64,000 bases of DNA from Marinobacterium nitratireducens. GTDB lineage: Bacteria; Pseudomonadota; Gammaproteobacteria; Pseudomonadales; Balneatricaceae. Where the stretch lies: NCBI RefSeq assembly GCF_014645375.1, contig NZ_BMLT01000003.1, forward strand, positions 355,983-419,982. The letters are read 5' to 3'. The position numbers were made by a program, and so were the translations under genes. The notes below the pieces were generated by a model that worked only from the letters and a program-made list of their open reading frames with translations, ran no database searches and was not told the DNA's origin. Every line of letters begins with the position of its first letter. Positions within the stretch are counted from its first letter, which is position 1. Of the stretch, positions 16,640 through 25,663 are shown one piece after another.

Positions 16640-18016
16640 TTATCCCGCGTTCTGATAGGCCTCTAACGCTTCGCGACGCGCGCGGGCATAGTCAATCACC
16701 GGCTTGAGTCCACGCGCCGCTGCAGCCCGTTCGGGGTCACGGCGTTCCCTGGCGGACAACGACGCCAGCTCCGGCAACCAGTGGCAGACGAAATCGTCGT
16801 TCGGGTCGAAGCGCTCCGCCTGCCGCGCCGGATTGAAGATACGGAAATAGGGTGCGGCATCGGCGCCGACGGAGGCGCTCCACTGCCAGCCACCAAGGTT
16901 CGAGGCGAAGTCGCCATCGATCAGCCTGGACATGAAAAAGTCACAGCCCAGACGCCAGTCCACGCCCAGCAGCTTGGTCAGGAAGGATGCGGTGAGCATA
17001 CGCAGCCGGTTGTGCATCCAGCCGGTCTTCAGCAACTGGTGCATGGCCGCGTCGACGATGGCGAAACCGGTCTCGCCCCGGCACCAGGCATCGAACAATT
17101 CCGGACGATGGTGCCAGCGGATCTTCGCTTCCACCTCGGGTCTGAATGGCTGGTAACGACACTGCCCGGGAAAGGCGACCAGCAGGTGGCGATAGAATTC
17201 TCGCCATATCAGTTCCGTCACCCAGACGCTTTCTAGCCAGTCCGCCCCCAGCCCCAGGCGCGCAGCGCTCAGGCACTGGCGTGCCGACAGCTGCCCGGTC
17301 GCAAGATAGGGGGACAAGCCCGAGGTGCCGTCGATGGCCGGATAGTCACGGTCATTACCATAGCTTTCCAGCCCCGCGCCGACGAACCGCTGCAGCCGCG
17401 CGGCAGCCGCCTGCTCGCCGGCGGGCCAGAGCGCGGCATCGTATCCCTCGCCCAGCGCGGGAACGCTGTCCCGACGGAGCTCGCACCGCGCCTGACGGCC
17501 CGGAGCCGGCAGGCAACTGAAATCGGTGCGCAGCAACTCTCTGCGCCAGGCCCGGCTGAAAGGTGTGAACACCCGAAACGGCTCGCCCTTGCCACTGAGC
17601 ACCGATCCGGGCGGCAGAATCAGGTCGCCGTGAAAGCCTTCCACCACTATGCCCTCGGCACGCAGGCGCTGCTTGACGCCGATATCACGGCGACGCTCAT
17701 TGAGCGGGTACTCGAAATTGAAAAACACACGTCTGGCGCCGAGCGAACGGCACAGATCGAGCAGTGCATCGGGGCAGTCATCGAAGGTCGCCAGCTCCAG
17801 CACCCGCAGCGGTATGCCGAGCGACTCCAGGTCCTCACCCAGGCTGAGCAGCGCGTCGCGCCAGAAGGCCAGCTTGCGCGGCGCCTCAGAGTGCGCCTGC
17901 CATTGTTGTGGCGTCAGCACCGCGACCGCCAGTACAGGCCCCCCGGCGGCACAGGCCTGGTGCAGCGCCGGATTGTCGCTCAGCCGCAAATCGTTGCGGA
18001 ACCAGACCAGATTCAT
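16640..18016 (-). CDS. phrB: Deoxyribodipyrimidine photolyase
   Basis: 458 residues. The N-terminal Rossmann antenna domain starts LVWFRNDLRLSDNPALHQA; the C-terminal FAD domain contains TWMHNRLRM-type sequence (LKTGWMHNRLRMLTASFLTK), DWRLGCDFFMSRLIDGD and GWQWSASVGADAAPYFRIFNP. It repairs cyclobutane pyrimidine dimers with blue light. The start overlaps the stop of the DUF523/DUF1722 gene (ATGA), making it the last gene of the sigma factor-chrR operon, which links photorepair to light/singlet-oxygen stress control. Confidence 0.9.
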   Translation of the reverse strand: MNLVWFRNDLRLSDNPALHQACAAGGPVLAVAVLTPQQWQAHSEAPRKLAFWRDALLSLGEDLESLGIPLRVLELATFDDCPDALLDLCRSLGARRVFFNFEYPLNERRRDIGVKQRLRAEGIVVEGFHGDLILPPGSVLSGKGEPFRVFTPFSRAWRRELLRTDFSCLPAPGRQARCELRRDSVPALGEGYDAALWPAGEQAAAARLQRFVGAGLESYGNDRDYPAIDGTSGLSPYLATGQLSARQCLSAARLGLGADWLESVWVTELIWREFYRHLLVAFPGQCRYQPFRPEVEAKIRWHHRPELFDAWCRGETGFAIVDAAMHQLLKTGWMHNRLRMLTASFLTKLLGVDWRLGCDFFMSRLIDGDFASNLGGWQWSASVGADAAPYFRIFNPARQAERFDPNDDFVCHWLPELASLSARERRDPERAAAARGLKPVIDYARARREALEAYQNAG

Positions 18017-18984
18017 ATGTAGTTGCGCAATCCCAGCTGATAGGGGTGGGGATCCAGGTACGACTGCGAGCGAATATAGTCGTTGCCGAAACGGTTGAGA
18101 TAGTGCTGCAGCAGAGTGAGCGGCACCACCAGGTTGACCTCGGAACGACGGTAGCGCTCTATCACCTCGAGCAGCTCACGCTTGCAGTCACCATCGATCG
18201 ACTTCTTCAGATATCCCAGCACATGCATCAGCACGTTGACATGGCTCTTGCGACTTGCGCGGCGGGCCATGTGCGCCATAAAGCGCCCGATATAGGTCGA
18301 CATCGCCTCCTCCAGCGGCAACGCGTGGGCTTCGGCGAGAAAGCGCCCCAGCTCCCGGTAGCCCTGATAGCTGTGAGCCATCAGCAGGTACTTGCTGCGA
18401 CTGTGGTACTGAATCAGGGCATGGTAGCTGGGATCGGTCTCGACCTCCTGCTTCCAGCGCTGGAGGGCGAACACCCGGGTAATGAAGTTCTCCCGCAGTA
18501 CGGCGTCGTGCAGGCGTCCCTCCTCTTCCACCGGCAGCAAGGGGTTGGCGTCCATCAGCGCGGCGGCGAAGATTCCCCGCCCGGCGGCATTGGGGATACC
18601 GTTCTCGTGGTAGATCTTCACCCGCTCCATGCCGCAGCTTGGCGACCCCTTGATCAGAATGTAGCCGCAAAGGTCCTGCATCCGGGTCGCCACCATGCGC
18701 CCCTTCTCCGCCAGCGCTTCGGTGACGTCGAGATTTTCATTTTCCGAACCCCGCGCCCTCGGCGCTTCGGGATCCCCCACCAGCCGGATGGGTTCGCGCG
18801 GCACGCCCAACCCGACCGCCAGCTCCGGGCAGAACGGCCTGAACACGAAACACTCGGCCAGCACATCGAGGCAGTATCGCGAGCGCTTGTGACCGCCGTT
18901 GTAGCGGACCTCTTCGCCCATCAGGCAGGCACTGATACCAACCGGAATCCGTTCTTCCGGCTGCATGATAGGGGTGTGCTCCAT
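18013..18984 (-). CDS. DUF523 (TudS-like) and DUF1722 fusion protein, YbgA family
   Basis: 323 residues with two domains. Residues about 10-150 are DUF523 with three conserved cysteines (ISACLMGEEVRYNGG, FRPFCPEL, KGSPSCGMERV); related TudS proteins hold a 4Fe-4S cluster and desulfurate thiouracil. Residues about 170-320 are DUF1722 (FALQRWKQE...HSRSKYLLMAHSYQGYRELG...HVLGYLKK). The fusion commonly neighbours photolyase genes; its reaction is unknown. ATG 18984 has GGAG before it; a GTG at 19002 overlapping the chrR stop (GTGA) is the alternative and would fit the operon's pattern of coupled starts. Confidence 0.75.
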   Translation of the reverse strand: MEHTPIMQPEERIPVGISACLMGEEVRYNGGHKRSRYCLDVLAECFVFRPFCPELAVGLGVPREPIRLVGDPEAPRARGSENENLDVTEALAEKGRMVATRMQDLCGYILIKGSPSCGMERVKIYHENGIPNAAGRGIFAAALMDANPLLPVEEEGRLHDAVLRENFITRVFALQRWKQEVETDPSYHALIQYHSRSKYLLMAHSYQGYRELGRFLAEAHALPLEEAMSTYIGRFMAHMARRASRKSHVNVLMHVLGYLKKSIDGDCKRELLEVIERYRRSEVNLVVPLTLLQHYLNRFGNDYIRSQSYLDPHPYQLGLRNYI

Positions 18985-18998
18985 GAATTCGCTCCGGG

Positions 18999-19664
18999 TC
19001 ACATGCCGATGAAGGGCTGCACCAGCCGCCCCATAAGACCGCTGAACCGTAGCGGCGCATCGGTGGCGATCAGGCAGATGCAGTCTTCGTTCGCGTCATT
19101 TAAGGGCTGATGCGCGACCTGATCGTCGAGGTCGGCGACATCGCCGGCGCAAAAGCGTCCTACCTCGTCATTGTAGGATCCGCGCAGCACCAGCGTCAGT
19201 TCGTTGCCACGATGACTGTGGTGCGGCACCGACACGCCCGGGGCGAAGCGCAGCAGCCGGGTCGCGCCGGCACCTCCCGGATGCAGGTCGATCTGCTTGA
19301 CGCCGGGCGCCAGCGAGCGCCACTCCAGCGCATCGAAATCGCGCCCGTCGAGGTGCTGCGCCAGCACCTTAGGCATCGCCGGGCCGCCCGCGCGCGCGCC
19401 AGACAGGGGCGCTGGCGCGGCTGCAGCCGGCGGCTCGCTGTCGAGCAGGCCGAGCACGCTTGCCAGGGCATTATCGCTGTCGAGGGCCACCGGCGGCAGC
19501 TCTTCCAGTAGCGCTCCACCGACCGCCTCGGCCTGCGCCAGGCGATCGCGACAGTCCGCGCAGCTTTCCAGGTGACAGGCCACCAGCAGCGCCATGCCCG
19601 GCACCAGGGTACCGGCGGCGTATGCCATCAGGGTTGCATCGTCGAGATGATGTCGAATGTTCAC
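18999..19664 (-). CDS. chrR: ChrR family zinc-binding anti-sigma factor
   Basis: 221 residues. The N-terminal anti-sigma domain has the zinc motif HHLDD...HLESCADC (H-x3-C-x2-C type), and the C-terminal domain is a cupin (LRFAPGVSVPHHSHRGNELTLVLRGSYNDE) that in ChrR senses the stress signal. In Rhodobacter, ChrR holds sigma-E inactive until singlet oxygen or organic peroxide is present. The GTG at 19664 overlaps the sigma stop as GTGA and has GGGGGGAG before it; a GTG at 19679 is less likely. Confidence 0.85.
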   Translation of the reverse strand: MNIRHHLDDATLMAYAAGTLVPGMALLVACHLESCADCRDRLAQAEAVGGALLEELPPVALDSDNALASVLGLLDSEPPAAAAPAPLSGARAGGPAMPKVLAQHLDGRDFDALEWRSLAPGVKQIDLHPGGAGATRLLRFAPGVSVPHHSHRGNELTLVLRGSYNDEVGRFCAGDVADLDDQVAHQPLNDANEDCICLIATDAPLRFSGLMGRLVQPFIGM

Positions 19665-20194
19665 GATGACTCCCCCCACATCGCTTTCAGTTTGTCGAAT
19701 GCCAGCCGCAGACGGCTCTTGACGCTGCCCAGGGGAATGCCGAGCACTTCGGCAATTTCGGAGTGGCTGCGCCCGTCGTAGTAGGACATGTACAGCACCT
19801 GCGCCTGCGCCTCCGGCAGGCGCCGGATGCAGGCCGCCAGCCGATCGCTGATCACCGCGCCCTCCCCGGCGTCCCGGTCGTCACCGTCGGGCATGTCCGC
19901 ATCCAGTTCATAGCAGGGCATTTTCTCCCGGCGCAGACGATCGATGCACAGATTTCGCGCCAGGGTAAATATCCAGGTGCTGGCGTTGGCCTTGCCGGGA
20001 TTGAAAAGATGCGCCTTGCGCCAGACCGACAGCATCGCTTCCTGCGCCAGCTCGTCTGCCTGCGCCGGCGCCATGCCAAGCCGAATCAGATATGCCTTGA
20101 CCCTGGGAGCGAAATGCTCGAACAGCCGGGCGAACAGTGCCCGATCGCGGGTCTCGGCCATCCGTGCCAGACAGGCTGTCCATTCTTCCCGCAT
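19661..20194 (-). CDS. rpoE: ECF sigma factor, RpoE/ChrR-controlled (ECF11-like)
   Basis: 177 residues. Region 2 is ALFARLFEHFAPRVKAYLIRLGM...ADELAQEAMLSVWRKAHLF with STWIFTLARNLCIDRLRR; region 4 is LPEAQAQVLYMSYYDGRSHSEIAEVLGIPLGSVKSRLRLAFDKL. FxxHFAPRVKAYL and the adjacent ChrR are typical of the ECF11 group that drives singlet-oxygen defence. ATG 20194 follows AAAGAGG; a GTG about 13 codons upstream is possible. A TGATCC-N16-CGTACA element 76 bases upstream suggests autoregulation. Confidence 0.85.
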   Translation of the reverse strand: MREEWTACLARMAETRDRALFARLFEHFAPRVKAYLIRLGMAPAQADELAQEAMLSVWRKAHLFNPGKANASTWIFTLARNLCIDRLRREKMPCYELDADMPDGDDRDAGEGAVISDRLAACIRRLPEAQAQVLYMSYYDGRSHSEIAEVLGIPLGSVKSRLRLAFDKLKAMWGESS

Positions 20195-20269
20195 TGGCGG
20201 AGCCTCTTTGAATAACGGAGTGACAGTGGCCACATCGCCTCCACACAGTTGAGCCCTCTTGTGACCCTG

Positions 20270-20297
20270 TGTACGCTGGACGAGCCCGGTTGGATCA
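20270..20297 (-). promoter_or_regulatory. Predicted ECF sigma promoter of the rpoE-chrR operon
   Basis: On the minus strand TGATCC (20297-20292) is followed after 16 bases by CGTACA (20275-20270). TGATCC is the known -35 type of RpoE/ChrR-family sigma factors. The same pair with 17-base spacing faces the other way at 20346-20374. Confidence 0.6.
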
Positions 20298-20345
20298 ACC
20301 TCCCGATCCGCTCGGGCAGCGACAGGGAAATGACGCACCGAGCGG

Positions 20346-20374
20346 TGATCCGGCCAAGCCCGCATCTTCGTACA
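20346..20374 (+). promoter_or_regulatory. Predicted ECF sigma promoter of the FAD oxidoreductase operon
   Basis: TGATCC (20346-20351), 17-base spacer, CGTACA (20369-20374), 32 bases before the ATG at 20406. Identical hexamers to the divergent promoter at 20270-20297. Confidence 0.6.
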
Positions 20375-20405
20375 GGGCGGCAAAAGATGCAAAGGATTCA
20401 CACCC

Positions 20406-21761
20406 ATGAAGGTTCAGGCGATCCGCCCGCTGAAAGTTGCCGTCATCGGCTCGGGCATATCCGGGCTGTCTTGCGCCTGGCTGTTAAGCCAGCAGCACCA
20501 GGTGACGCTGTTCGAGAAGGACGACAGGCTCGGCGGCCACTCCAATACCGTGCAACTGAAACTCGGCAATGACAGTACCGCCGTCGACACCGGCTTTATC
20601 GTCTACAACCCGGTCAACTATCCCAACCTGGTGCGCTTTTTCGACACCCTTGGCATCGAGAGTCGCGCCACCGAGATGTCCTTTTCGGTGTCGCTCGATG
20701 GCGGCCGGCTCGAGTACAGCGGTACCGGGCTCAGTGGGCTGCTGGCGCAACGGCGTAACCTTGTCCGGCCACAGTTCTGGTCGCTGATCCGCAACCTGCT
20801 TCGCTTTTACCGCGAGTCCAGCGGCTACTGCCGCAACCCGGACCTTGCCGAGCTGACGCTCGGCGACCTGCTGAAGCAGGAAAAGTACAGCCGCGCCTTC
20901 ATCGACGACCATCTGCTGCCGATGGGAGCCGCTATCTGGTCGACGCCGGTCGATCAGATGCTCGACTACCCGGCGCAAGCGTTCCTGCGATTTTGCCAGA
21001 ACCACGGTCTGGTGCAGCTCAGCGACCGACCCGAGTGGCGCACCGTAACGGGCGGCAGCCGGCAGTACGTCGACCGCGTCGGCGCCATCCTGCGCCAGCG
21101 CGGAGATATCCGTCTGAACAGCCGCATCCACCGCATCGTGCGACGACTGGGCCGCGTCGAACTGGAGTTCCTGCACGGCGAACGGGAAGTCTACGACGAG
21201 GTGGTGCTGGCCTGCCACGCCGACCAGGCGCTGGCACTGCTGCACCAGCCCACCAGCGACGAACAGCAGCTGCTCGGCGCCTTCGAATACCAGCGCAACA
21301 CGGCAGTGCTGCACAGCGACCCCGCCCTGATGCCCGCGAGACCCGGCGCCTGGGCCAGCTGGAACTATCTTGCGGAAGGCACCCAGCCGCGCAGCCGGGC
21401 GCTATCGGTGACCTACTGGATGAACCGGCTGCAGCACCTGCCCGAGAGCCTGCCGCTGTTCGTGACGCTGAATCCCCTGCGCGAGCCCGCCGAAGGCAGC
21501 ATCCATCGCAGCTTCCTTTACCAGCACCCGGTCTTCAACCTCGGCGCCCTCGCCGCGCAGCAGCGGCTGTGGCAACTTCAGGGTCATCGCAACACCTGGT
21601 TCTGCGGCGCCTACTTCGGCTACGGCTTCCACGAGGACGGCCTGCAGTCGGGGCTTGCGGTCGCCGAAGCCCTCGGCGGCGTTCCCCGTCCCTGGACGCT
21701 GGAGGCGCCCAACGATCGCATTCATGTCGACAATCCGCTGCCGCGGAGATCGGTGGCATGA
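20406..21761 (+). CDS. FAD-dependent amine oxidase-like oxidoreductase
   Basis: 451 residues. N-terminal Rossmann FAD motif KVAVIGSGISGLSCAWLLSQ...VTLFEKDDRLGGHSNTV, followed by DTGFIVYNPVNYPNLVRFF, and a C-terminal GAYFGYGFHEDGLQSGLAVAEAL flavin-contact segment. This is the NAD(P)-binding/amine oxidase protein that travels with DUF1365 and CFA synthase genes in ChrR regulons; proposed roles involve fatty-acid or lipid modification under photooxidative stress, not shown here. The stop overlaps the DUF1365 start (ATGA). Confidence 0.8.
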   Translation: MKVQAIRPLKVAVIGSGISGLSCAWLLSQQHQVTLFEKDDRLGGHSNTVQLKLGNDSTAVDTGFIVYNPVNYPNLVRFFDTLGIESRATEMSFSVSLDGGRLEYSGTGLSGLLAQRRNLVRPQFWSLIRNLLRFYRESSGYCRNPDLAELTLGDLLKQEKYSRAFIDDHLLPMGAAIWSTPVDQMLDYPAQAFLRFCQNHGLVQLSDRPEWRTVTGGSRQYVDRVGAILRQRGDIRLNSRIHRIVRRLGRVELEFLHGEREVYDEVVLACHADQALALLHQPTSDEQQLLGAFEYQRNTAVLHSDPALMPARPGAWASWNYLAEGTQPRSRALSVTYWMNRLQHLPESLPLFVTLNPLREPAEGSIHRSFLYQHPVFNLGALAAQQRLWQLQGHRNTWFCGAYFGYGFHEDGLQSGLAVAEALGGVPRPWTLEAPNDRIHVDNPLPRRSVA

Positions 21762-22576
21762 GCGGCTCCGCACTTTACGTAGGGCGGGTCATGCACCACC
21801 GCCTGAAACCGCGGCAGCACCGCTTTCGCTACCGGGTTTTTTCGCTGCTGCTGGACCTCGACGAGCTCGATGCGCTGCACCGGCGCCTGCGGCTGTTTTC
21901 CCACAACCGTTTCAATCTCTTCTCCTTTCACGACCGGGATTACGGCGACGGCAGCGGCCGGCTGAAAACCTGCATCGAGGCGCGGCTGACAGCGGCCGGA
22001 GTCGACCTTGCCGGCGGCCGCATCCGCCTCTTGTGCTATCCGCGCCTGCTCGGTTACGTGTTCAACCCCTTGAGCGTTTACTACTGCGAAGACCGCACCG
22101 GAGCCTTGCGGGCCATTCTCTGTGAGGTCAGCAACACTTTCGGGCAGCGCCACAGCTATCTGCTGCCGGTATCATCCGACCCTTCGGCGGCCCGGCCCAG
22201 CGTGGACAAATGCTTCTACGTCTCGCCGTTCATGCCAATGGACTGCCGCTACGCCTTTCGCATGCCGGTACCTGGCGAGCGCATCGGTGTCCATATCGAC
22301 CAGCGCCAGGCCGGCGAGCGCCTGTTCGTTGCCAGTTTCAGCGGTCGCCGGGCAGCCCTGACCGACACCGGTCTGCTTAAAACCTGGCTGACCCACCCGC
22401 TGATGACGCTGAAGGTGATCGCCGGCATTCACTGGGAAGCACTGCGGCTCTGGCTAAAGGGACTGAAACTGCAGCCTAGGCCGGAGCCCCCTGCCCGCCC
22501 CCTGACTTTCGGCGTCGTTGCTACGACGCCTGTGTTGAACCCCGACCGCGGAGACGGCATCGATGAAAACCACTGA
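21758..22576 (+). CDS. DUF1365 family protein
   Basis: 272 residues. The family signature is clear: YVGRVMHHRLKPRQHRFRYRVFSLLLDLDEL near the start, then FNLFSFHDRDYGDG, LCYPRLLGYVFNPLSVYYC and FYVSPFMPMDCRYAF. DUF1365 genes sit between the FAD oxidoreductase and CFA synthase in many proteobacteria; the activity is unknown but a step in furan or cyclopropane fatty-acid synthesis is suggested by this context. The start overlaps the preceding stop by four bases and the end overlaps the CFA gene by 14, so the three are tightly coupled. Confidence 0.8.
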   Translation: MSGSALYVGRVMHHRLKPRQHRFRYRVFSLLLDLDELDALHRRLRLFSHNRFNLFSFHDRDYGDGSGRLKTCIEARLTAAGVDLAGGRIRLLCYPRLLGYVFNPLSVYYCEDRTGALRAILCEVSNTFGQRHSYLLPVSSDPSAARPSVDKCFYVSPFMPMDCRYAFRMPVPGERIGVHIDQRQAGERLFVASFSGRRAALTDTGLLKTWLTHPLMTLKVIAGIHWEALRLWLKGLKLQPRPEPPARPLTFGVVATTPVLNPDRGDGIDENH

Positions 22577-23798
22577 CCTTGCGACCGACCTGTCGATTCA
22601 GACCGACCGCAGTGCCAGCGGCTGGCTCAACCGACTGTGCCTGCGCAGTCTCGACCCTTTGCTCAGGGAAATTCGCCACGGGCAGCTTAGATTGTGGCTG
22701 CCCAGCGGACAGGCCCTGCAGGCCGGCCAGGGACAGGGGCCGCACGCCGAAGTGCGGCTGAACAACTGGCGGCCAATCCGGCGTTTCCTCGCAGGCGGCG
22801 AGCTGGGCTGGGCCGAAAGCTATCTTGATGGCGACTGGGACACACCGGACCTGCTCGCGCTGATGCAATGGGCCCTGGCCAACGAGGATTCGCTGCGCCC
22901 TGCCGCTGCAGGCTCCGTTGTCAGCCGTATGCTGCACCGGCTGTTCCACCGCTCCCGCCGCAACAGCCGCCGCGGCAGCCGCCGCAACATTGCCTTCCAC
23001 TACGACCTTGGCAACGACTTCTACCGCCGCTGGCTGGACCCGACGATGACTTACTCCAGTGCGCTGTTCGCTCACCCGCAGCAAACACTGGAGGCGGCGC
23101 AGCTCAACAAGTACCGTCGCATCTGCGAACTGCTGGAGCTGCATCCGGGGCAGCGGGTGCTGGAAATCGGCTGTGGCTGGGGCGGCTTCGCCGAAACCGC
23201 CGCGGGCGAGTACGGCGTTACCGTCGACGGCATCACCCTGTCGCGCGAGCAGCTGGCCTGGGCGCGCGAGCGCGTTGCCGACAGCCCGCTGGCCGCAAGG
23301 TGCCGTTTTTCCCTCACCGACTACCGCGACCTCGACCAGCGCTACGACCGGATTGCCTCGATCGAAATGTTCGAGGCGGTCGGCGAAGAGCACTGGCCGC
23401 GCTATTTCGACCAGCTCAAGCGATGCCTGAAACCCGGCGGGCTGGCGGTACTCCAGGTCATCAGCATTGCCAGCGACCGCTTCGAAGACTACCGCCGCGG
23501 CACCGACTTCATCCAGCGCTACGTGTTCCCGGGCGGCATGCTGCCGAGTCCCGACCGGCTGGCGGCACAGATCGAATCCGCCGGATTGCAGCTGAGCCAT
23601 GCCGAGCACTTCGGCGCCGACTACGCCCGCACCCTGCAGCACTGGCGCCGGGCCTTCGATGACAGCTGGCCCGAGATCCAGCCCCTGGGGTTCGACGACC
23701 GCTTCCGACGCCTCTGGCACTATTACCTGGCCTACTGCGAGTGCGGTTTCAACCGGGGCTGTATCGATGTCGGACTCTATCTGCTTCGTGCGCCCTGA
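22563..23798 (+). CDS. cfa: Cyclopropane-fatty-acid-phospholipid synthase family methyltransferase
   Basis: 411 residues, near the 382 of E. coli Cfa. The N-terminal lipid-interacting region precedes NIAFHYDLGNDFYRRWLDPTM, the SAM site VLEIGCGWGGFAETAA, and EMFEAVGEEHWPRYF and VFPGGMLPS in the catalytic half. It transfers a methyl(ene) group from SAM to unsaturated membrane lipids. In Rhodobacter a ChrR/RpoE-dependent homologue belongs to the singlet-oxygen response, in keeping with the operon here. Confidence 0.85.
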   Translation: MKTTDLATDLSIQTDRSASGWLNRLCLRSLDPLLREIRHGQLRLWLPSGQALQAGQGQGPHAEVRLNNWRPIRRFLAGGELGWAESYLDGDWDTPDLLALMQWALANEDSLRPAAAGSVVSRMLHRLFHRSRRNSRRGSRRNIAFHYDLGNDFYRRWLDPTMTYSSALFAHPQQTLEAAQLNKYRRICELLELHPGQRVLEIGCGWGGFAETAAGEYGVTVDGITLSREQLAWARERVADSPLAARCRFSLTDYRDLDQRYDRIASIEMFEAVGEEHWPRYFDQLKRCLKPGGLAVLQVISIASDRFEDYRRGTDFIQRYVFPGGMLPSPDRLAAQIESAGLQLSHAEHFGADYARTLQHWRRAFDDSWPEIQPLGFDDRFRRLWHYYLAYCECGFNRGCIDVGLYLLRAP

Positions 23799-25179
23799 AC
23801 GGCCGCTGAACCAGCCTCTGCCTGCGGCCTCCCTGTGGCGCTATGCCGCTCCGGGGCTGCCGCTGGCAATGCCCACCGTCGCCGTCTACGTGCTGCTGCC
23901 GACCTGGTATGCCGAACAGTTCGCCCTGCCGCTGGCACTGATCGGCGCTATCCTGCTGCTGACCCGGCTGTTCGACGTCGTCACCGACCCGCTGATCGGA
24001 CTGCTGCTCGACCGCAGGCCCTTACAGAGCCCACGCAGCCCCATGCTCGCCGGCGCGCTGCTGTGCACACCGGCATTGATACTGCTGGTTAACCCGCCTG
24101 AGTCGCTGGCAGCGGCGGCCCTGGTGTCCGGGCTGCTGATGCTGTACCTGGGCTGGACCCTGATCCAGATACCTTACCTCGCCTGGCTGACACAGCTGCA
24201 CGACGACAGCCTGCAGCGCAATCGTGCAGCCGGCGCACGCGAAGCGCTGACCCTCGCCGGCCTGCTGATTTCCGCGGCCTTTCCCGCGCTGTCGGCGCTG
24301 GCGGAACTGCCACTGCACACCGGGCTCAACCTGCTTGTGCTGACCACTCTACTGGTCGGTGTAGCCGCGTTCCGGGCGCTGTGGCGACTGCCCGCAGGGC
24401 GCATCGACGCGGGAGAACTCCAGCGTCCGCAGCTGAGCCTGCTGCGTGAAAACCGGCTGGCGATGCGGCTGCTGTCGGGCTGGTTTCTCAACGGTCTGGC
24501 CAACGGACTGCCGGCGGTGCTGTTCCCGCTGTTCGTGTCGGCTTTCCTTGGCGGCGACGAAGCGGACCGGGGGCGCTTCATCCTGCTCTATTTCGCCTCG
24601 GCGGTGCTGTCGTTGCCAGTCTGGCTGTGGCTGTCCCGGTACATCTCCCGCTCCCGGCTCTGGTGCCTGGCGATGCTGCTGGCGATCATGGCGTTCGCAC
24701 CGGCGCCGCTGCTCGACCCGAGCCGCATCGACTGGTTCGTGCCGATCTGCGTGATCACCGGCGCCGCGCTCGGTGCCGACCTGACCCTGCCCCACGTGAT
24801 TCAGGCCGAGGTGGCGGACTGGGACCGCTATCGCTTTCGCGCAGCCCGCACCGGTCTGCTGTTCGCCTGCTGGAACATGGCCACCAAGCTGGCGCTGGCG
24901 CTGTCGGCCGGCTGTGCCTTCATGCTGCTCGGCGCCAGCGGCTTCGCCGCCAGCGCACCGGAGCCGCTGTGGCTGCTCGCCGTGATCTATGCCCTGCTCC
25001 CCTGCGTATTCAAGGCCATGGCCATCGGCCTGCTATGGCGTTTTCCGCTGCAGCAAGGTCATCACCGGGCTATACGGCGGCGCCTGGCCCGACGCCACCC
25101 AAAGGAGCGAGGCGATGCGAACACTGCTGACGATGATGGCGATCACCCTACTGGCCGGATGCAGCGATATGAGAATTGA
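23767..25179 (+). CDS. MFS transporter, GPH/MelB-like
   Basis: About 470 residues and twelve hydrophobic segments. TRLFDVVTDPLIGLLLDRRP near residue 60 is the GPH-family (melibiose symporter type) motif, with AREALTLAGLLISA later. Start is uncertain: ATG 23767 lies inside the end of cfa, while a GTG at 23788 also overlaps the cfa stop. The 3' end reads 65 bases into the next gene, and the basic tail after the last helix may be dispensable. MFS genes of this type recur in CFA/DUF3833 clusters; the cargo is unknown and might be a lipid or lipid precursor. Confidence 0.75.
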   Translation: MSDSICFVRPERPLNQPLPAASLWRYAAPGLPLAMPTVAVYVLLPTWYAEQFALPLALIGAILLLTRLFDVVTDPLIGLLLDRRPLQSPRSPMLAGALLCTPALILLVNPPESLAAAALVSGLLMLYLGWTLIQIPYLAWLTQLHDDSLQRNRAAGAREALTLAGLLISAAFPALSALAELPLHTGLNLLVLTTLLVGVAAFRALWRLPAGRIDAGELQRPQLSLLRENRLAMRLLSGWFLNGLANGLPAVLFPLFVSAFLGGDEADRGRFILLYFASAVLSLPVWLWLSRYISRSRLWCLAMLLAIMAFAPAPLLDPSRIDWFVPICVITGAALGADLTLPHVIQAEVADWDRYRFRAARTGLLFACWNMATKLALALSAGCAFMLLGASGFAASAPEPLWLLAVIYALLPCVFKAMAIGLLWRFPLQQGHHRAIRRRLARRHPKERGDANTADDDGDHPTGRMQRYEN

Positions 25180-25663
25180 ACAGTTCCGGGACGCCCGACC
25201 GCAGCTCCGGCTGGAGCAGTATTTCGATGGCCGGGTGCTCGCCTGGGGCTGGTTCGAGGACCGCTTCGGTCAGGTGCGGCGGCAATTCTTCGTCGAAATC
25301 GACGGCCAGTGGGACGGCCGGGAACTGGTGCTGGACGAAGCTTTCAGCTACAGCGACGGCGAAACCGACCGCCGCGTCTGGATCATCACCCCCGACGGCG
25401 CGGGCGGTTACAGCGGTCGCGCCGAAGACATTGTCGGCACCGCCCGCAGCGAAACAGCCGGCAACGCGCTCAACTGGCGCTATCGCATGGACCTCAAGGT
25501 AGGCGACAGCCACTGGCGCGTCAGCTTCGACGACTGGATGCTGCTGCAGGGCGACGGCGTGCTGCTCAACCGCGCACGGGTCAGCAAATGGGGGCTGACC
25601 GTCGGTGAGGTCAATCTTTTCTTCCTCAAGCCCGGGGACGCCGCTGAACGCATCCGCTTTTAG
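25115..25663 (+). CDS. DUF3833 lipoprotein
   Basis: 182 residues starting MRTLLTMMAITLLAGCSDMR: a type II signal peptide with lipobox LLAGC. The body (RLEQYFDGRVLAWGWFEDRFGQVRRQF...LDEAFSYSDGETDRRVW...YRMDLKV) is DUF3833. AAAGGAGCGAGGCG before the ATG is a strong ribosome binding site even though the start lies inside the MFS gene. It closes the FAD-DUF1365-cfa-MFS operon. Its 3' end overlaps the convergent PTS gene by 38 bases. Confidence 0.8.
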   Translation: MRTLLTMMAITLLAGCSDMRIEQFRDARPQLRLEQYFDGRVLAWGWFEDRFGQVRRQFFVEIDGQWDGRELVLDEAFSYSDGETDRRVWIITPDGAGGYSGRAEDIVGTARSETAGNALNWRYRMDLKVGDSHWRVSFDDWMLLQGDGVLLNRARVSKWGLTVGEVNLFFLKPGDAAERIRF

